Of a DNA stretch of 36,572 nt, positions 22,855 through 30,736 are shown piece after piece (positions within the stretch are counted from its first letter, which is position 1; each line of letters opens with the position of its first letter). The notes below the pieces were generated by a model. That model was not told the DNA's origin and ran no database searches. It was given only the letters and a program-made list of their open reading frames with translations. Origin of the DNA: Burkholderiaceae bacterium (lineage in GTDB: Bacteria > Pseudomonadota > Gammaproteobacteria > Burkholderiales > WYBJ01); the NCBI GenBank assembly GCA_011525945.1, contig WYBJ01000125.1, positions 1 through 36,572 on the forward strand, in the 5' to 3' direction. A program made the position numbers and the translations under genes.

Positions 22855-24297
22855 ATGGGTCTTGCCGGCATCCTGCTCGCGCTCGCGCTCCTGATCGGCT
22901 TCGCGTACCGCGGCTGGAGCATTCTGCTCCTCGCCCCCGGCGCCGCGCTGGTCGCCGCGCTGAGCGCGGGCGAGCCCTTGCTCGCGCACTGGACGCAAAC
23001 CTTCATGGGCAGCGGTGCGGGATTCTTCGCCAGCTTCTTCCCGATCTTCCTGCTCGGCGCGCTGTTCGGGAAGCTCATGGACGACAGCGGGTCGGTGCAG
23101 TCGATCGCCCGCTTCATCGGCGCGAAACTGGGCGCTCGCCGCGCCGTGCTCGCGGTTGTGATTGCGGGCGCTCTGGTCACCTACGGCGGTGTCAGCCTGT
23201 TCGTCGCTTTCTTCGTGCTCGCTCCAATGGCGCAGGCGCTGTTCCGCGAGGGCGACATCCCGCATCGGCTGATGCCGGCTGCGATCGTGCTCGGAACGTC
23301 CACCTTCACCATGTCCGCGCTGCCGGGTACCCCAGCGATCCAGAACGCGATCCCGATGCCGTTCTTCGGCACCACGCCGTTCGCCGCGCCCGGTCTAGGC
23401 ATCGTCGCATCGGCGGTCATGCTGGCGTTCGGCCTGTGGTGGCTGGGCATGCGAGAAGCCGCCGCGCGGCGTAGCGGCCTCGGTTACGGTGGCGCGCTGC
23501 GCGTCGCACCCGACGATGCGCTCGTGCGCGAGCGGGCCACCGTCGCGCACGAGTTCGATCCGGCGGAGATCCAGCACGGTCACCGCAGCGAGCAGTTGCC
23601 GCCGATTTTCGTGGCGGCGCTCCCGCTGGTCGTCGTGGTGGCGGTGAACCTGCTGATGAGCGCGGTGGTGCTGCCGCGCTTGGATCTCGATTTCCTCGGG
23701 GAAAGCCGCTGGGGACACACGAGCCTCGCGGCGGTCGGTGGCGTGTGGTCGGTGATCGTCGCGCTGGCGGTCGCAATCGTCGTTCTCATCGTGCTCAATC
23801 GGAGCCGGCTGCCGCAGCTGCGCGACAGCATGGATGCGGGCGCGAACGCCTCGGTGCTGCCGGCGGTCAGTGTCGCGAGCCTGGTGGGCTTCGGCGCGGT
23901 GGTCGCGGCGCTGCCTGCCTTTGCGTTGGTGCGCGAGTGGGTATTGTCGATTGAAGGCGGGCCGCTCGTGTCGCTTGCGGTGTCCACGAACGTGTTGGCG
24001 GCGCTCACCGGATCGGCGTCGGGCGGGCTCACCATCGCGCTGGAGGCGCTCGGCGCCACCTACGTCCAGCTCGCCGCGGAGCTCGGCATCGACCCGGCGC
24101 TGATGCACCGCGTAGCGGTGATCGGCGCCGGCACGCTGGACAGCCTGCCGCACAACGGCGCGGTCGTGACGCTGCTCGCCGTGTGCGGCTCGACCCATGG
24201 CAAGAGCTACTTCGACATCGTGATGGCGGGGATCGTCGGGCCGATTATCGCGCTTATCGTGGTCATCGTGCTCGGGACGATGTTCGGGTCGTTCTAG
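22855..24297 (+). CDS. GntP-family permease (gluconate/hydroxyacid:H+ symporter)
   Basis: Integral membrane transporter of 480 residues with about 12 helices. GntP-like marks are LLLAPGAALVAALSAGEP near residue 24, the ASFFPIFLLGALFGKLMDDSG region, TYGGVSLFVAFFVLAPMAQALF, and the late segment HRVAVIGAGTLDSLPHNGAVV, which is typical for the family branch that carries hydroxy acids such as 3-hydroxybutyrate. The ATG at 22855 lies two bases after the patatin stop; the open frame from 22765 overlaps the patatin gene and is not used. Substrate is inferred from the family only. The pairing with a lipase suggests uptake or release of a short acid connected to acyl-ester hydrolysis (speculative). Confidence 0.87.
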   Translation: MGLAGILLALALLIGFAYRGWSILLLAPGAALVAALSAGEPLLAHWTQTFMGSGAGFFASFFPIFLLGALFGKLMDDSGSVQSIARFIGAKLGARRAVLAVVIAGALVTYGGVSLFVAFFVLAPMAQALFREGDIPHRLMPAAIVLGTSTFTMSALPGTPAIQNAIPMPFFGTTPFAAPGLGIVASAVMLAFGLWWLGMREAAARRSGLGYGGALRVAPDDALVRERATVAHEFDPAEIQHGHRSEQLPPIFVAALPLVVVVAVNLLMSAVVLPRLDLDFLGESRWGHTSLAAVGGVWSVIVALAVAIVVLIVLNRSRLPQLRDSMDAGANASVLPAVSVASLVGFGAVVAALPAFALVREWVLSIEGGPLVSLAVSTNVLAALTGSASGGLTIALEALGATYVQLAAELGIDPALMHRVAVIGAGTLDSLPHNGAVVTLLAVCGSTHGKSYFDIVMAGIVGPIIALIVVIVLGTMFGSF

Positions 24298-24408
24298 CCC
24301 GAGCGTCCGACGGTTCGCGGCCACGCGACAGGCCCCTCTCGAACGGGCAACATAACGCGTCGGCGCGAACGCTGCCATCGATGCCACGCTGCGGCATCGG
24401 CCTCGACC

Positions 24409-24772
24409 GGCCATCTGCCCGACGTGACGATCGTGGCGCCGATCTTTAGCGGTGACCGGCTCGTCGCCCGGAGCGGCAGCGTCGCTCACATGGTGGAATG
24501 AACTACACCGAGGCGTACACCTGCTATCCCCTCAAATGCCTGCTCGATCCTCTTCATCAACGGCGGCATGGGTGCGCGGTCCGGTCTGGACGGTCTTGCG
24601 ACGACGTGATTTCCCTCGACGGTGATGGCCGGCGCGATGAAGGCGATCGAAGCGGTCGCGCCGCTACGGATCTGGCGCAAGGAATTCGCCGTCGACTCCG
24701 GCGGCGCCGGTCAGTTCCGAGGCGGGCTCAGACAGGAAGTCGATATCGAGGTGCTGTCGGTCCGGAACGCTT
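24409..24772 (+). pseudogene. Hydantoinase B/oxoprolinase (HyuB) remnant
   Basis: Three collinear pieces of an ATP-dependent N-methylhydantoinase/oxoprolinase beta subunit, a protein of about 550 residues. Piece one (24409-24501) reads GHLPDVTIVAPIFSGDRLVA, a conserved N-terminal motif, and ends in TGA. Piece two (about 24498-24550) reads YTCYPLKCLLDP. Piece three is in another frame from about 24546: ILFINGGMGARSGLDGLATT, a TGA stop at 24607-24609, then FPSTVMAGAMKAIEAVAPLR, IWRKEFAVDSGGAGQFRGGL and RQEVDIEVLSVRNA. In intact relatives the stop position is usually Cys (ATCFPSNV). Large internal deletions, frame changes and a nonsense codon leave no doubt that it is dead. No hyuA remains. Confidence 0.85.
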
Positions 24773-24802
24773 CGGGCGCTCGCTGCCAACGCCTGCACAC
24801 AC

Positions 24803-26143
24803 TCAGTCGCGATTGCCGGGATCAGTCCGCGCCCGGGCGGGGCGGCGGAATTCTCGCTCCAACTCCGCGTGACGGCCAGCCGGTGGGTTGCGTTCAGCGC
24901 GCGCGGCCGCGCGCGGCGCTTCGCGGGGGGCGGGTGACCGTGCGTCGTCCCGATCGGTGCGCGGGCTGCGCCACTGCTCGCGAGGGCCGGGGCGCTCGTT
25001 ACTCCGCAGCTCGCTTGGGCCAATACGACGATCGGGTGCGCTGTTGCGGTCGCGATCGATCGCGCCGCGATCCCGGTCCGGCCTGCCGTTGCCGGTCCGG
25101 TCCGGGTCGCGCCGCGTACGATCCGGCGCGCCGATGCGCTCCCGGTCGCTTTGCCGTCCCGGGCTGGCATCGCCCTGACGATCGGATCCGTGGCGCTCGC
25201 GCGCATCGTTGCGGCGCAATTCGCGTGACTCGGTCACCGAGCGCGTGGCGAGCGGGCTGCGCGTGGCATCGTCGCGCCGCCAATCGCGCTCCGGCGACCG
25301 GCGCCAGTCATCGTGCCGCCATACCCCGGGCCGAACGTCGCGAGGCACTGCCGGGCCCGGCACGACTTGCCGCGTGGCGAGTACACGGCTGGGATAGTAG
25401 TGGGGATGGGTCTGCACCACCCGCACTTCGTGCCGCGGCCAGACGAAGTTTCCGAAGAACAATCCGCTGCCGACATAAACCCCCGGCCCCCAGGCAAGAT
25501 AGCGCCCTCGCGCCAGAGGGTCGGCGTAGCCGTACCAGCGCGGCCAGTACATGGGCGGATGCGATGGCCACCACCAGCCGCCATAGGCGACGCGGGGATC
25601 GTAATAGGGAATGTGGACGGTCTCGGGCAGGGTTTGCTCGACGACGATGCCGGCGGTCGTGACCACGACGCGCACCGCTTCGTTGGAGCGCAGGGCTCCC
25701 GTCTCGTAAGCTCGCCGGCGCAGCGACTGCACGCTATCCATCACATCCGCGCGCTGGGCCAGGAAGGCATTGCCGAGGTCTGCGGTCCAGCGCGGGTGAG
25801 CAGCCAACGTCTCGAGCACCATCGGGAACGCGACGAGCGAGCGCACGCTCGGATCCCAATCCTGATCGGCGGAAGTGCGCACGGCCGCATCCCCGCTCAA
25901 GCCCGGCCTTGCCCGCAACCAGGTAGCGGCTTCGTCGATCTCTTCCGGATACGTGGCAGCCATCAGCACGTGCGAAAGCAGCGCGTCCGGATAGAGCGCG
26001 ATCGGTGCCAGCAGGGCGTCGAGCGCCGCCCGATCGTAGCGGACCACAACGGGCTGGCCGACCGCAGGTGCGACTGTAAGAAGCGCAGCGGCGGCGATGA
26101 CTGCGGTGAGCAGGCGCAGCAGATGCCGTGCGATCCGTCTCAT
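24803..26143 (-). CDS. DUF3300 domain-containing exported protein with a charged disordered tail
   Basis: Function unknown. From the ATG at 26143 (AGGAG upstream) the product has 446 residues. Residues 1-29 are a signal peptide. About 35-260 form a DUF3300 domain, recognised by ALDALLAPIALYPDALLSHV, LMAATYPEEIDEAATWLR, QDWDPSVRSLVAFPMVLE and VLATRQVVPGPAVP further on. A Trp/Tyr/Pro-rich stretch (GGWWWPSHPPMYWPRWYG) follows. The last 150 or so residues are an Arg/Asp/Pro/Glu-rich repetitive region without hydrophobic core, presumably disordered and periplasmic. DUF3300 proteins are common in proteobacteria but uncharacterised. It is downstream of a coiled-coil protein and an M48 protease on the same strand. 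Confidence 0.8.
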   Translation of the reverse strand: MRRIARHLLRLLTAVIAAAALLTVAPAVGQPVVVRYDRAALDALLAPIALYPDALLSHVLMAATYPEEIDEAATWLRARPGLSGDAAVRTSADQDWDPSVRSLVAFPMVLETLAAHPRWTADLGNAFLAQRADVMDSVQSLRRRAYETGALRSNEAVRVVVTTAGIVVEQTLPETVHIPYYDPRVAYGGWWWPSHPPMYWPRWYGYADPLARGRYLAWGPGVYVGSGLFFGNFVWPRHEVRVVQTHPHYYPSRVLATRQVVPGPAVPRDVRPGVWRHDDWRRSPERDWRRDDATRSPLATRSVTESRELRRNDARERHGSDRQGDASPGRQSDRERIGAPDRTRRDPDRTGNGRPDRDRGAIDRDRNSAPDRRIGPSELRSNERPGPREQWRSPRTDRDDARSPAPREAPRAAARAERNPPAGRHAELEREFRRPARARTDPGNRD

Positions 26144-26256
26144 GGTTGTCTCCTGGGGGCGTCGTGCTACGAAGTCAACGTGTGCGCCACACCAGGATTT
26201 AACGCTGCACGAGTCCCGAGAAGCCACCCGGGAAGTGAAACAGTGTGTAACCCGCG

Positions 26257-26550
26257 CTACATTCCGAGCATGCGCCCGATTTCGGCCACGTAGCGCGCGC
26301 CCTGGATGGCGTCGTCCACCAGCGTATCGAGCAGCCGGTGGATACTGCGCAGCCGCTCGTGCACCGGGCCGGGCGGCGGACCGCTGGAATCGAGCAGGCG
26401 CTTAAGCGAGTCGACTTCGTCGCGCAGCGCCTGGACATCGGCCGAGCCGCTTCGCACCTTGGCGAGGTCGGCCTCCAAGGCGGCAACGAGTTGCTCGATT
26501 TGCCTCAGGTCGGCCTTGGGTGTGGATTCGCTCTCGACCGGCTCGCTCAT
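26257..26550 (-). CDS. Small coiled-coil hypothetical protein
   Basis: Not assigned to a family. The ATG at 26550 is preceded by GGAGG at five-base spacing, making it a better start than the ATG four codons upstream (26562). The 97 residues are acidic and helical: IEQLVAALEADLAKVRSG and VQALRDEVDSLKRLLDSSG form a coiled coil at about residues 18-56, a short Gly/Pro linker (GPPPGPVHE) follows, and LRSIHRLLDTLVDDAIQGAR is a second helix. There is no signal peptide or membrane segment, so it is probably a cytoplasmic oligomer. It lies between an M48 protease gene and a DUF3300 gene with gaps of about 90-110 bases, so it may share their transcript. Confidence 0.65.
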   Translation of the reverse strand: MSEPVESESTPKADLRQIEQLVAALEADLAKVRSGSADVQALRDEVDSLKRLLDSSGPPPGPVHERLRSIHRLLDTLVDDAIQGARYVAEIGRMLGM

Positions 26551-26639
26551 GTCAGCCTCCAACCCTACTCGGATTCAATGCGATTCTACGCCCTCCGCAC
26601 CCGGCAACCTTCGGACGGCGGGCGATCGGGGAATGGAAA

Positions 26640-27476
26640 TCAGCGCTCGCCGCGGGGCCGCCGCCCCGCACGACTGTCGCCAGCGCTCGCCGCCTCATAC
26701 AAGGGCATCATCTTCGGCACCAGTTTCTGCAGGTTGGCGATGCGCGTCTGGTCCGAGGGGTGAGTACTCAACCATTCCGGCCCGCCCGCGCCGCCGCTCA
26801 GCCTCGCCATCTTCTGCCACAGCGAAATGGCAGCGCGCGGATCGTAGCCTGCCCGCGCTGCGATCTCGATGCCCAGACGGTCGGCTTCGGTTTCCGCGGT
26901 GCGGCTGTTCGGCAGCTCGAGCGCCACCATCGCCACGTTCTCCAGACCGCTCAAGTCCACGCCGGTTGCGATCGATCCCAACGCCAGGGCGGCGTTGGTC
27001 GCGACCGCGCGCGACATCTTTTCGCGACCGTGTTGCAGCAGCGCATGCGAGATCTCGTGCGCCATCACCTGTGCGAGCTCGGCATCGGTGGGATTGATCT
27101 TCGCGATCAGACCCGTGTACACGGCCATCTTGCCGCCGGGCATACACCAGGCGTTGACGTTGGGATCTTCGATCACGTGAACCTGCCAATTCCAGTTCGC
27201 GCTTGCCGGGGAGATCTTCACCGCCTGGGCTACGAGCCGACTCGTGATGGTCTGTACGCGCGCACTCACGGCGCTGTTGGTATCGAGCTTTCTCTGCCTG
27301 CGCGCCTGTGACACCGTCTTGGTGTAGGCCTGTGCCGAAACCGATTGCGCCTGATCTTCCGAGACGATCATCATCTGCGAGCGACCCGTGACCGGGTTGG
27401 TCTCACAGCCGCCGGCCAATACTGTGGCGCCCGCGAACGTGCAGGCGAGCACGGCATGGCGAATGTGCGCGTACAT
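26640..27476 (-). CDS. M48-family zinc metalloprotease lipoprotein (LoiP/YggG-like)
   Basis: Periplasmic membrane-anchored zinc protease. The 278 residues start with a lipoprotein signal (VLAGGCETNP, Cys24). The zinc site is HEISH at 140-144 (in MAHEISHALLQHGREKMSRA) with the third ligand Glu195 in RTAETEADRLGIEIAARAGY. GGKMAVYTGLI before the zinc site and WLSTHPSDQTRIANLQKL after it are family-typical. The size and layout fit LoiP/YcaL-type single-domain proteases involved in outer-membrane quality control rather than BepA, which has a TPR extension. It ends in an Arg-rich tail. It is the first gene of a minus-strand series with the coiled-coil and DUF3300 genes. Confidence 0.9.
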   Translation of the reverse strand: MYAHIRHAVLACTFAGATVLAGGCETNPVTGRSQMMIVSEDQAQSVSAQAYTKTVSQARRQRKLDTNSAVSARVQTITSRLVAQAVKISPASANWNWQVHVIEDPNVNAWCMPGGKMAVYTGLIAKINPTDAELAQVMAHEISHALLQHGREKMSRAVATNAALALGSIATGVDLSGLENVAMVALELPNSRTAETEADRLGIEIAARAGYDPRAAISLWQKMARLSGGAGGPEWLSTHPSDQTRIANLQKLVPKMMPLYEAASAGDSRAGRRPRGER

Positions 27477-27864
27477 GGCGAACCCCCAGGGACCGATGCA
27501 ACGGCCGCTATGCGTTGGCTGGCGAGTCTACCTGATCGAGAGGAGGTGCACTCGGGTCAGAGCGCGGCGATGCGCCTGAAGAGACTACGTTATGGAACGC
27601 GCCATTCCGGCAGCGCGGGCGCCGCTACCGTCAAGGTGATGCATCGCCAGTTCGTTTCGGGCAGCGACGTACAGCCCGACTCGGCGCGCGCCCCTCCCGA
27701 TCGAGTCCACGATGCGAGCGCCGGCGTCGAACGGCTGCCGCCGGCGCTTGCCGGGTCCGCCGCGCTCGCCGCATAATGCACTCAACCTTCCACCGAACCC
27801 GGCACGCGCGAGCCGATCTTTCTCACGTCCTGCTGGACACTGCAGCAGGCGGCGTGCACACCAA
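27477..27864. other. 388-base divergent intergenic region without a recognised gene
   Basis: It separates the M48 protease (minus) from the efflux operon (plus) and should hold both promoters, but none is clear. Open frames in it (for example 27590-27781 on minus) have no family resemblance and no good ribosome-binding site, so they are not called. Confidence 0.4.
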
Positions 27865-29013
27865 ATGGCGGAACAGCAGCAAGGCGACACACCCCGGTCC
27901 TCGCCCGAAACGACTTCATCCTCGCCGCAGCGGCGCAACGGACGCGGCAAGCTCATCCTGGTGCTCATCGCAGGTGTCGCGCTGATCGCGTGGGGTGCGC
28001 AATGGCTGTATTACCGCTATACCCACGTCTACACCGATGATGCGCGCATCGACGGCGAGGTGATCACGATCTCCGGCCGCACCGCCGGCTGGCTCACCGA
28101 AATGAACGTGATCGAGGGCGATGCCGTAACCCAGGGCCAGGTGCTCGCACGCGTCGACGCGCGCGATTCGCTGATGCGGCGTGAGGTGCTGCGCTCCAAG
28201 CTCGAATCGATCGAAAGCCAGAGGGCGGTCGTTCGCGCACAAACGGGCAAGGTCGATCAGGAGACGCTCGGCAAGCTGCAAAGCGACACCAACCGGCTGG
28301 TGGCGGCCGAGGCTGAGGTGGCATCGCTCGACGCGCAACTGAGACAGGCCCGTTTCGACTACGAGCGCGCGCGCGAGCTGACGGAGCAGAAATGGATGTC
28401 GCAGCAGGCGATGGAGCGGGCCCGCACCGCCTTGCGCCAGACCGAGGAGCAGCACAACAAGGCGGTGGCCGAGGTGGCTGCGGCGCGCGGAATGCTCGCA
28501 GTCGCCGGCGGCAGCCGCAAGCAGTTGCAGGTGCTGGCAAGCCAGATCGAGGTGCTCGCGCGCCAGGCCGACGAAATCCGCGCCGAGATCAAGCGTCAGG
28601 AGGTCGACATCGCAGATCGCACCATCGTGAGTCCCGCCGATGGACGTATCGTCATGACCTTCGTGCGCAAGGGCGAGCATGTCTCGGTCGGTCAGCGCAT
28701 CCTGATGTTCCACGATCCCACCCGGATCTGGGTGGAGGCGAACATCAAGGAGACCGACATCGGCCTGCTCGAGCCCGGCATGAAAGCGAGGATTCGCGTC
28801 GACGCCTACCCCGATCGCGACTTCGAGGGCACGGTGCATCGAATCGGCCGCGCCGCGACCAGCAAGTTCGCGCTTCTCCCGGACCCGAATCCGAGCGGCA
28901 ACTTCACCAAGATTACCCAGCGTCTGCCAGTGCGTATCCTGCTCGACGAGACCGACGCCCGATTGCGCCCCGGCATGATGGTGGAAGTCGACATTGGCGT
29001 CCGAAACCGCTGA
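27865..29013 (+). CDS. HlyD/EmrA-type membrane fusion protein
   Basis: Periplasmic adaptor of a tripartite efflux pump, linking the inner-membrane transporter to an outer-membrane channel. From ATG 27865 the protein has 382 residues: a hydrophilic N-terminus, one membrane helix at about 29-47 (LILVLIAGVALIAWGAQWL), the first half of the lipoyl domain (TDDARIDGEVITISGRTAG), a long coiled-coil hairpin at about 95-255, the second lipoyl half (DRTIVSPADGRIVMTFVRKG) and beta-barrel region with RIWVEANIKETDIGLLEPG. The frame runs upstream to 27712 without conservation; the RBS is weak. Its end overlaps the transporter gene by 20 bases, as in emrAB operons. No outer-membrane factor gene is nearby. 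Confidence 0.9.
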   Translation: MAEQQQGDTPRSSPETTSSSPQRRNGRGKLILVLIAGVALIAWGAQWLYYRYTHVYTDDARIDGEVITISGRTAGWLTEMNVIEGDAVTQGQVLARVDARDSLMRREVLRSKLESIESQRAVVRAQTGKVDQETLGKLQSDTNRLVAAEAEVASLDAQLRQARFDYERARELTEQKWMSQQAMERARTALRQTEEQHNKAVAEVAAARGMLAVAGGSRKQLQVLASQIEVLARQADEIRAEIKRQEVDIADRTIVSPADGRIVMTFVRKGEHVSVGQRILMFHDPTRIWVEANIKETDIGLLEPGMKARIRVDAYPDRDFEGTVHRIGRAATSKFALLPDPNPSGNFTKITQRLPVRILLDETDARLRPGMMVEVDIGVRNR

Positions 29014-30550
29014 GCTTCTCGCCGCGCGCTACGGGCCGCGACTGCGCCTGTACGCGACCGGCACCGCCATGCTCGGCATGGTATCGGCCGTGCTGACGAC
29101 CACCATCGTCAATGTGGCGATCCCCGACATCATGGGCGCGTTCGGCATCGGCCAGGACCGCGCGCAGTGGCTCGCAACCGGTGCCTTGGCCGCGATGACG
29201 GTCGGCATGCTCACCAATGCGTGGCTCGTGAGCAGCTTCGGCGAGCGGCGCACCTTCATCGGTGCGCTGGCTCTGTTCGTCGCAGCCCTGCTGATGGCCG
29301 GCTTCAGCCCGAACGAGGACATTCTCATATTCGCCCGTATCGTGCAGGGAGCGGTCGCGGGCGTCTTGCAGCCGCTTTCGATGTACGTATTGTTCCGCGT
29401 CTTTCCGCCCGAACAGCGCGGCACGGCGATGGGTTTCTTCGGCATGAGTGTCATCCTCGGGCCCGCCATAGGGCCGACGCTGGGAGGCATCCTGATCGAG
29501 CACTTCAACTGGCGCTATGTGTTCTTCGCCGCGGTCCCGGTCGCCCTGGCGGCGATGCTGCTCGGCGGTTTTTTCATGCCCGAGCGCGACGACTCGAGCA
29601 AGCGGTCGACTTTCGATCTGATCGGCTTCGCCCTGCTGGCGACTGCGTTGGGCACGCTGCTGACCGGCCTGAGCAACGGCCAGCGCGAGGGCTGGGACTC
29701 GAACCTCGTGTTGTCGCTGTTCGCGCTGGCGATCACATGCGGCCTTGGCTTTCTTGCCTGGGAGCTCAAGGTGGCGCAACCGCTGGTCGAGTTACGCGTG
29801 CTCGGCAACGGCCAGTTCACGGCCGCCGCCGTGGTGGCGTTCATTTTCGGACTCGGGCTTTTCGGGACGGTGTACCTGGTGCCGCTATTCGTCCAACTGG
29901 TGCAGAAGTACTCGGCGTTCAACGCCGGGTTGCTGCTGATGCCCGCCGGCCTCATTCTCGGCGTCTTCATGCCGCTCGCCGGCTACATCGCCGACCATAC
30001 CCCGGCGCGCGCGCTCATCATCGCGGGGCTCTTGTGCTTCGGCATCTCGTCGTACTGGCTTGCTGCGGTGGATTCGAACACGCCGTTCTGGACCATCGCC
30101 TGGCTGGTGGTGTTGAGCCGCGTCGGGCTGGCGTTGATCAAGCCCTCGCTCAACCTCGCGGCGCTGCGGCCGTTGCGCGTCGAGCAGCTCTCGCAGGGCG
30201 CGGGGATGATCAATTTCGCCCGCCAACTCGGCGGCGCGTTCGGCGTCAATACGCTTTCCGTGGTACTGGACCGGAGGACGACCTTTCACAGCGAGGCGCT
30301 GACGAGCACCCAGTCGGGTGCGAACACGGCAACCGCGGAGCTGTTGCGCGAGATGCAGGCGTTGCTGGCCCAGGCCGGCGTCTCGCCCGACGCGCAGATT
30401 GCGGGCGCGCTGCACTACCTGGGCCGCGTGGTGCACGCCCAGGCCTATACCGCCGGCTTTCGGGATAGCTTCCTCGTGTGCGCGGTGATCTTTACGGCGG
30501 CGTTGGTGCCGGCCTGGATCATGGGGATGCGCCGGTCCAGGACGGCCTGA
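28994..30550 (+). CDS. MFS multidrug efflux transporter, DHA2 (EmrB/QacA) family
   Basis: Drug:proton antiporter with 14 predicted helices in 518 residues. Family marks are LTTTIVNVAIPDIMGAFG in helix 1 (motif D1-like), the loop WLVSSFGERRTFIGALALF, and motif C in helix 5, MSVILGPAIGPTLGGIL followed by FNWRYVFF, which identifies antiporters of this group. Start is TTG at 28994, overlapping the adaptor gene by 20 bases, so translation is coupled; the next ATG would remove the N-terminal part of helix 1. The pair forms an EmrAB-type pump. No regulator lies beside it, and the substrate cannot be predicted. Confidence 0.92.
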   Translation: MASETAELLAARYGPRLRLYATGTAMLGMVSAVLTTTIVNVAIPDIMGAFGIGQDRAQWLATGALAAMTVGMLTNAWLVSSFGERRTFIGALALFVAALLMAGFSPNEDILIFARIVQGAVAGVLQPLSMYVLFRVFPPEQRGTAMGFFGMSVILGPAIGPTLGGILIEHFNWRYVFFAAVPVALAAMLLGGFFMPERDDSSKRSTFDLIGFALLATALGTLLTGLSNGQREGWDSNLVLSLFALAITCGLGFLAWELKVAQPLVELRVLGNGQFTAAAVVAFIFGLGLFGTVYLVPLFVQLVQKYSAFNAGLLLMPAGLILGVFMPLAGYIADHTPARALIIAGLLCFGISSYWLAAVDSNTPFWTIAWLVVLSRVGLALIKPSLNLAALRPLRVEQLSQGAGMINFARQLGGAFGVNTLSVVLDRRTTFHSEALTSTQSGANTATAELLREMQALLAQAGVSPDAQIAGALHYLGRVVHAQAYTAGFRDSFLVCAVIFTAALVPAWIMGMRRSRTA

Positions 30551-30557
30551 GCCGACA

Positions 30558-30656
30558 CACCCTCGCGCCGCAATCGTAGCCGTTCGGCCGGGATGCAGCT
30601 CGGCGCCGGCAGCAACGCCGCAGGCGCACCCTCGCGCTGCAGCCGTAACCACTCGG
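30558..30656 (+). repeat. Two imperfect 30-base direct repeats before hemN
   Basis: Copies starting at 30558 and 30627 share CACCCTCGCGCYGCA and CGTARCC, then TCGG, about 24 of 30 bases, 69 bases apart. They lie in the 186-base gap between the efflux transporter and hemN, upstream of the FNR-type box. Meaning unknown. Confidence 0.4.
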
Positions 30657-30687
30657 TTCAAGCCGGCGCCCGCGGCGTGGGTGGGTC

Positions 30688-30701
30688 TTGACTCAGATCA
30701 A
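30688..30701 (+). promoter_or_regulatory. FNR/Anr box upstream of hemN
   Basis: TTGACTCAGATCAA matches TTGAT-N4-ATCAA with one mismatch. Its centre is 42 bases before the hemN ATG. If it were a class II site (centred at -41.5), transcription would start at the ATG itself, so either the message is nearly leaderless or the box sits elsewhere relative to the start. hemN genes are classic FNR/Anr targets. Confidence 0.65.
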
Positions 30702-30736
30702 GACGAGTGCGGTCGCGCCGGCGCAAAATCCGTCCC

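Noticed and set aside
24622..25662. 346-codon plus-strand frame
   Set aside because: Only its first 50 or so codons are meaningful, as the hydantoinase B remnant; the rest is antisense to the DUF3300 gene.
27590..27781. 63-codon minus-strand ORF between the M48 and efflux genes
   Set aside because: No ribosome-binding site, signal or family resemblance; likely chance in GC-rich DNA.
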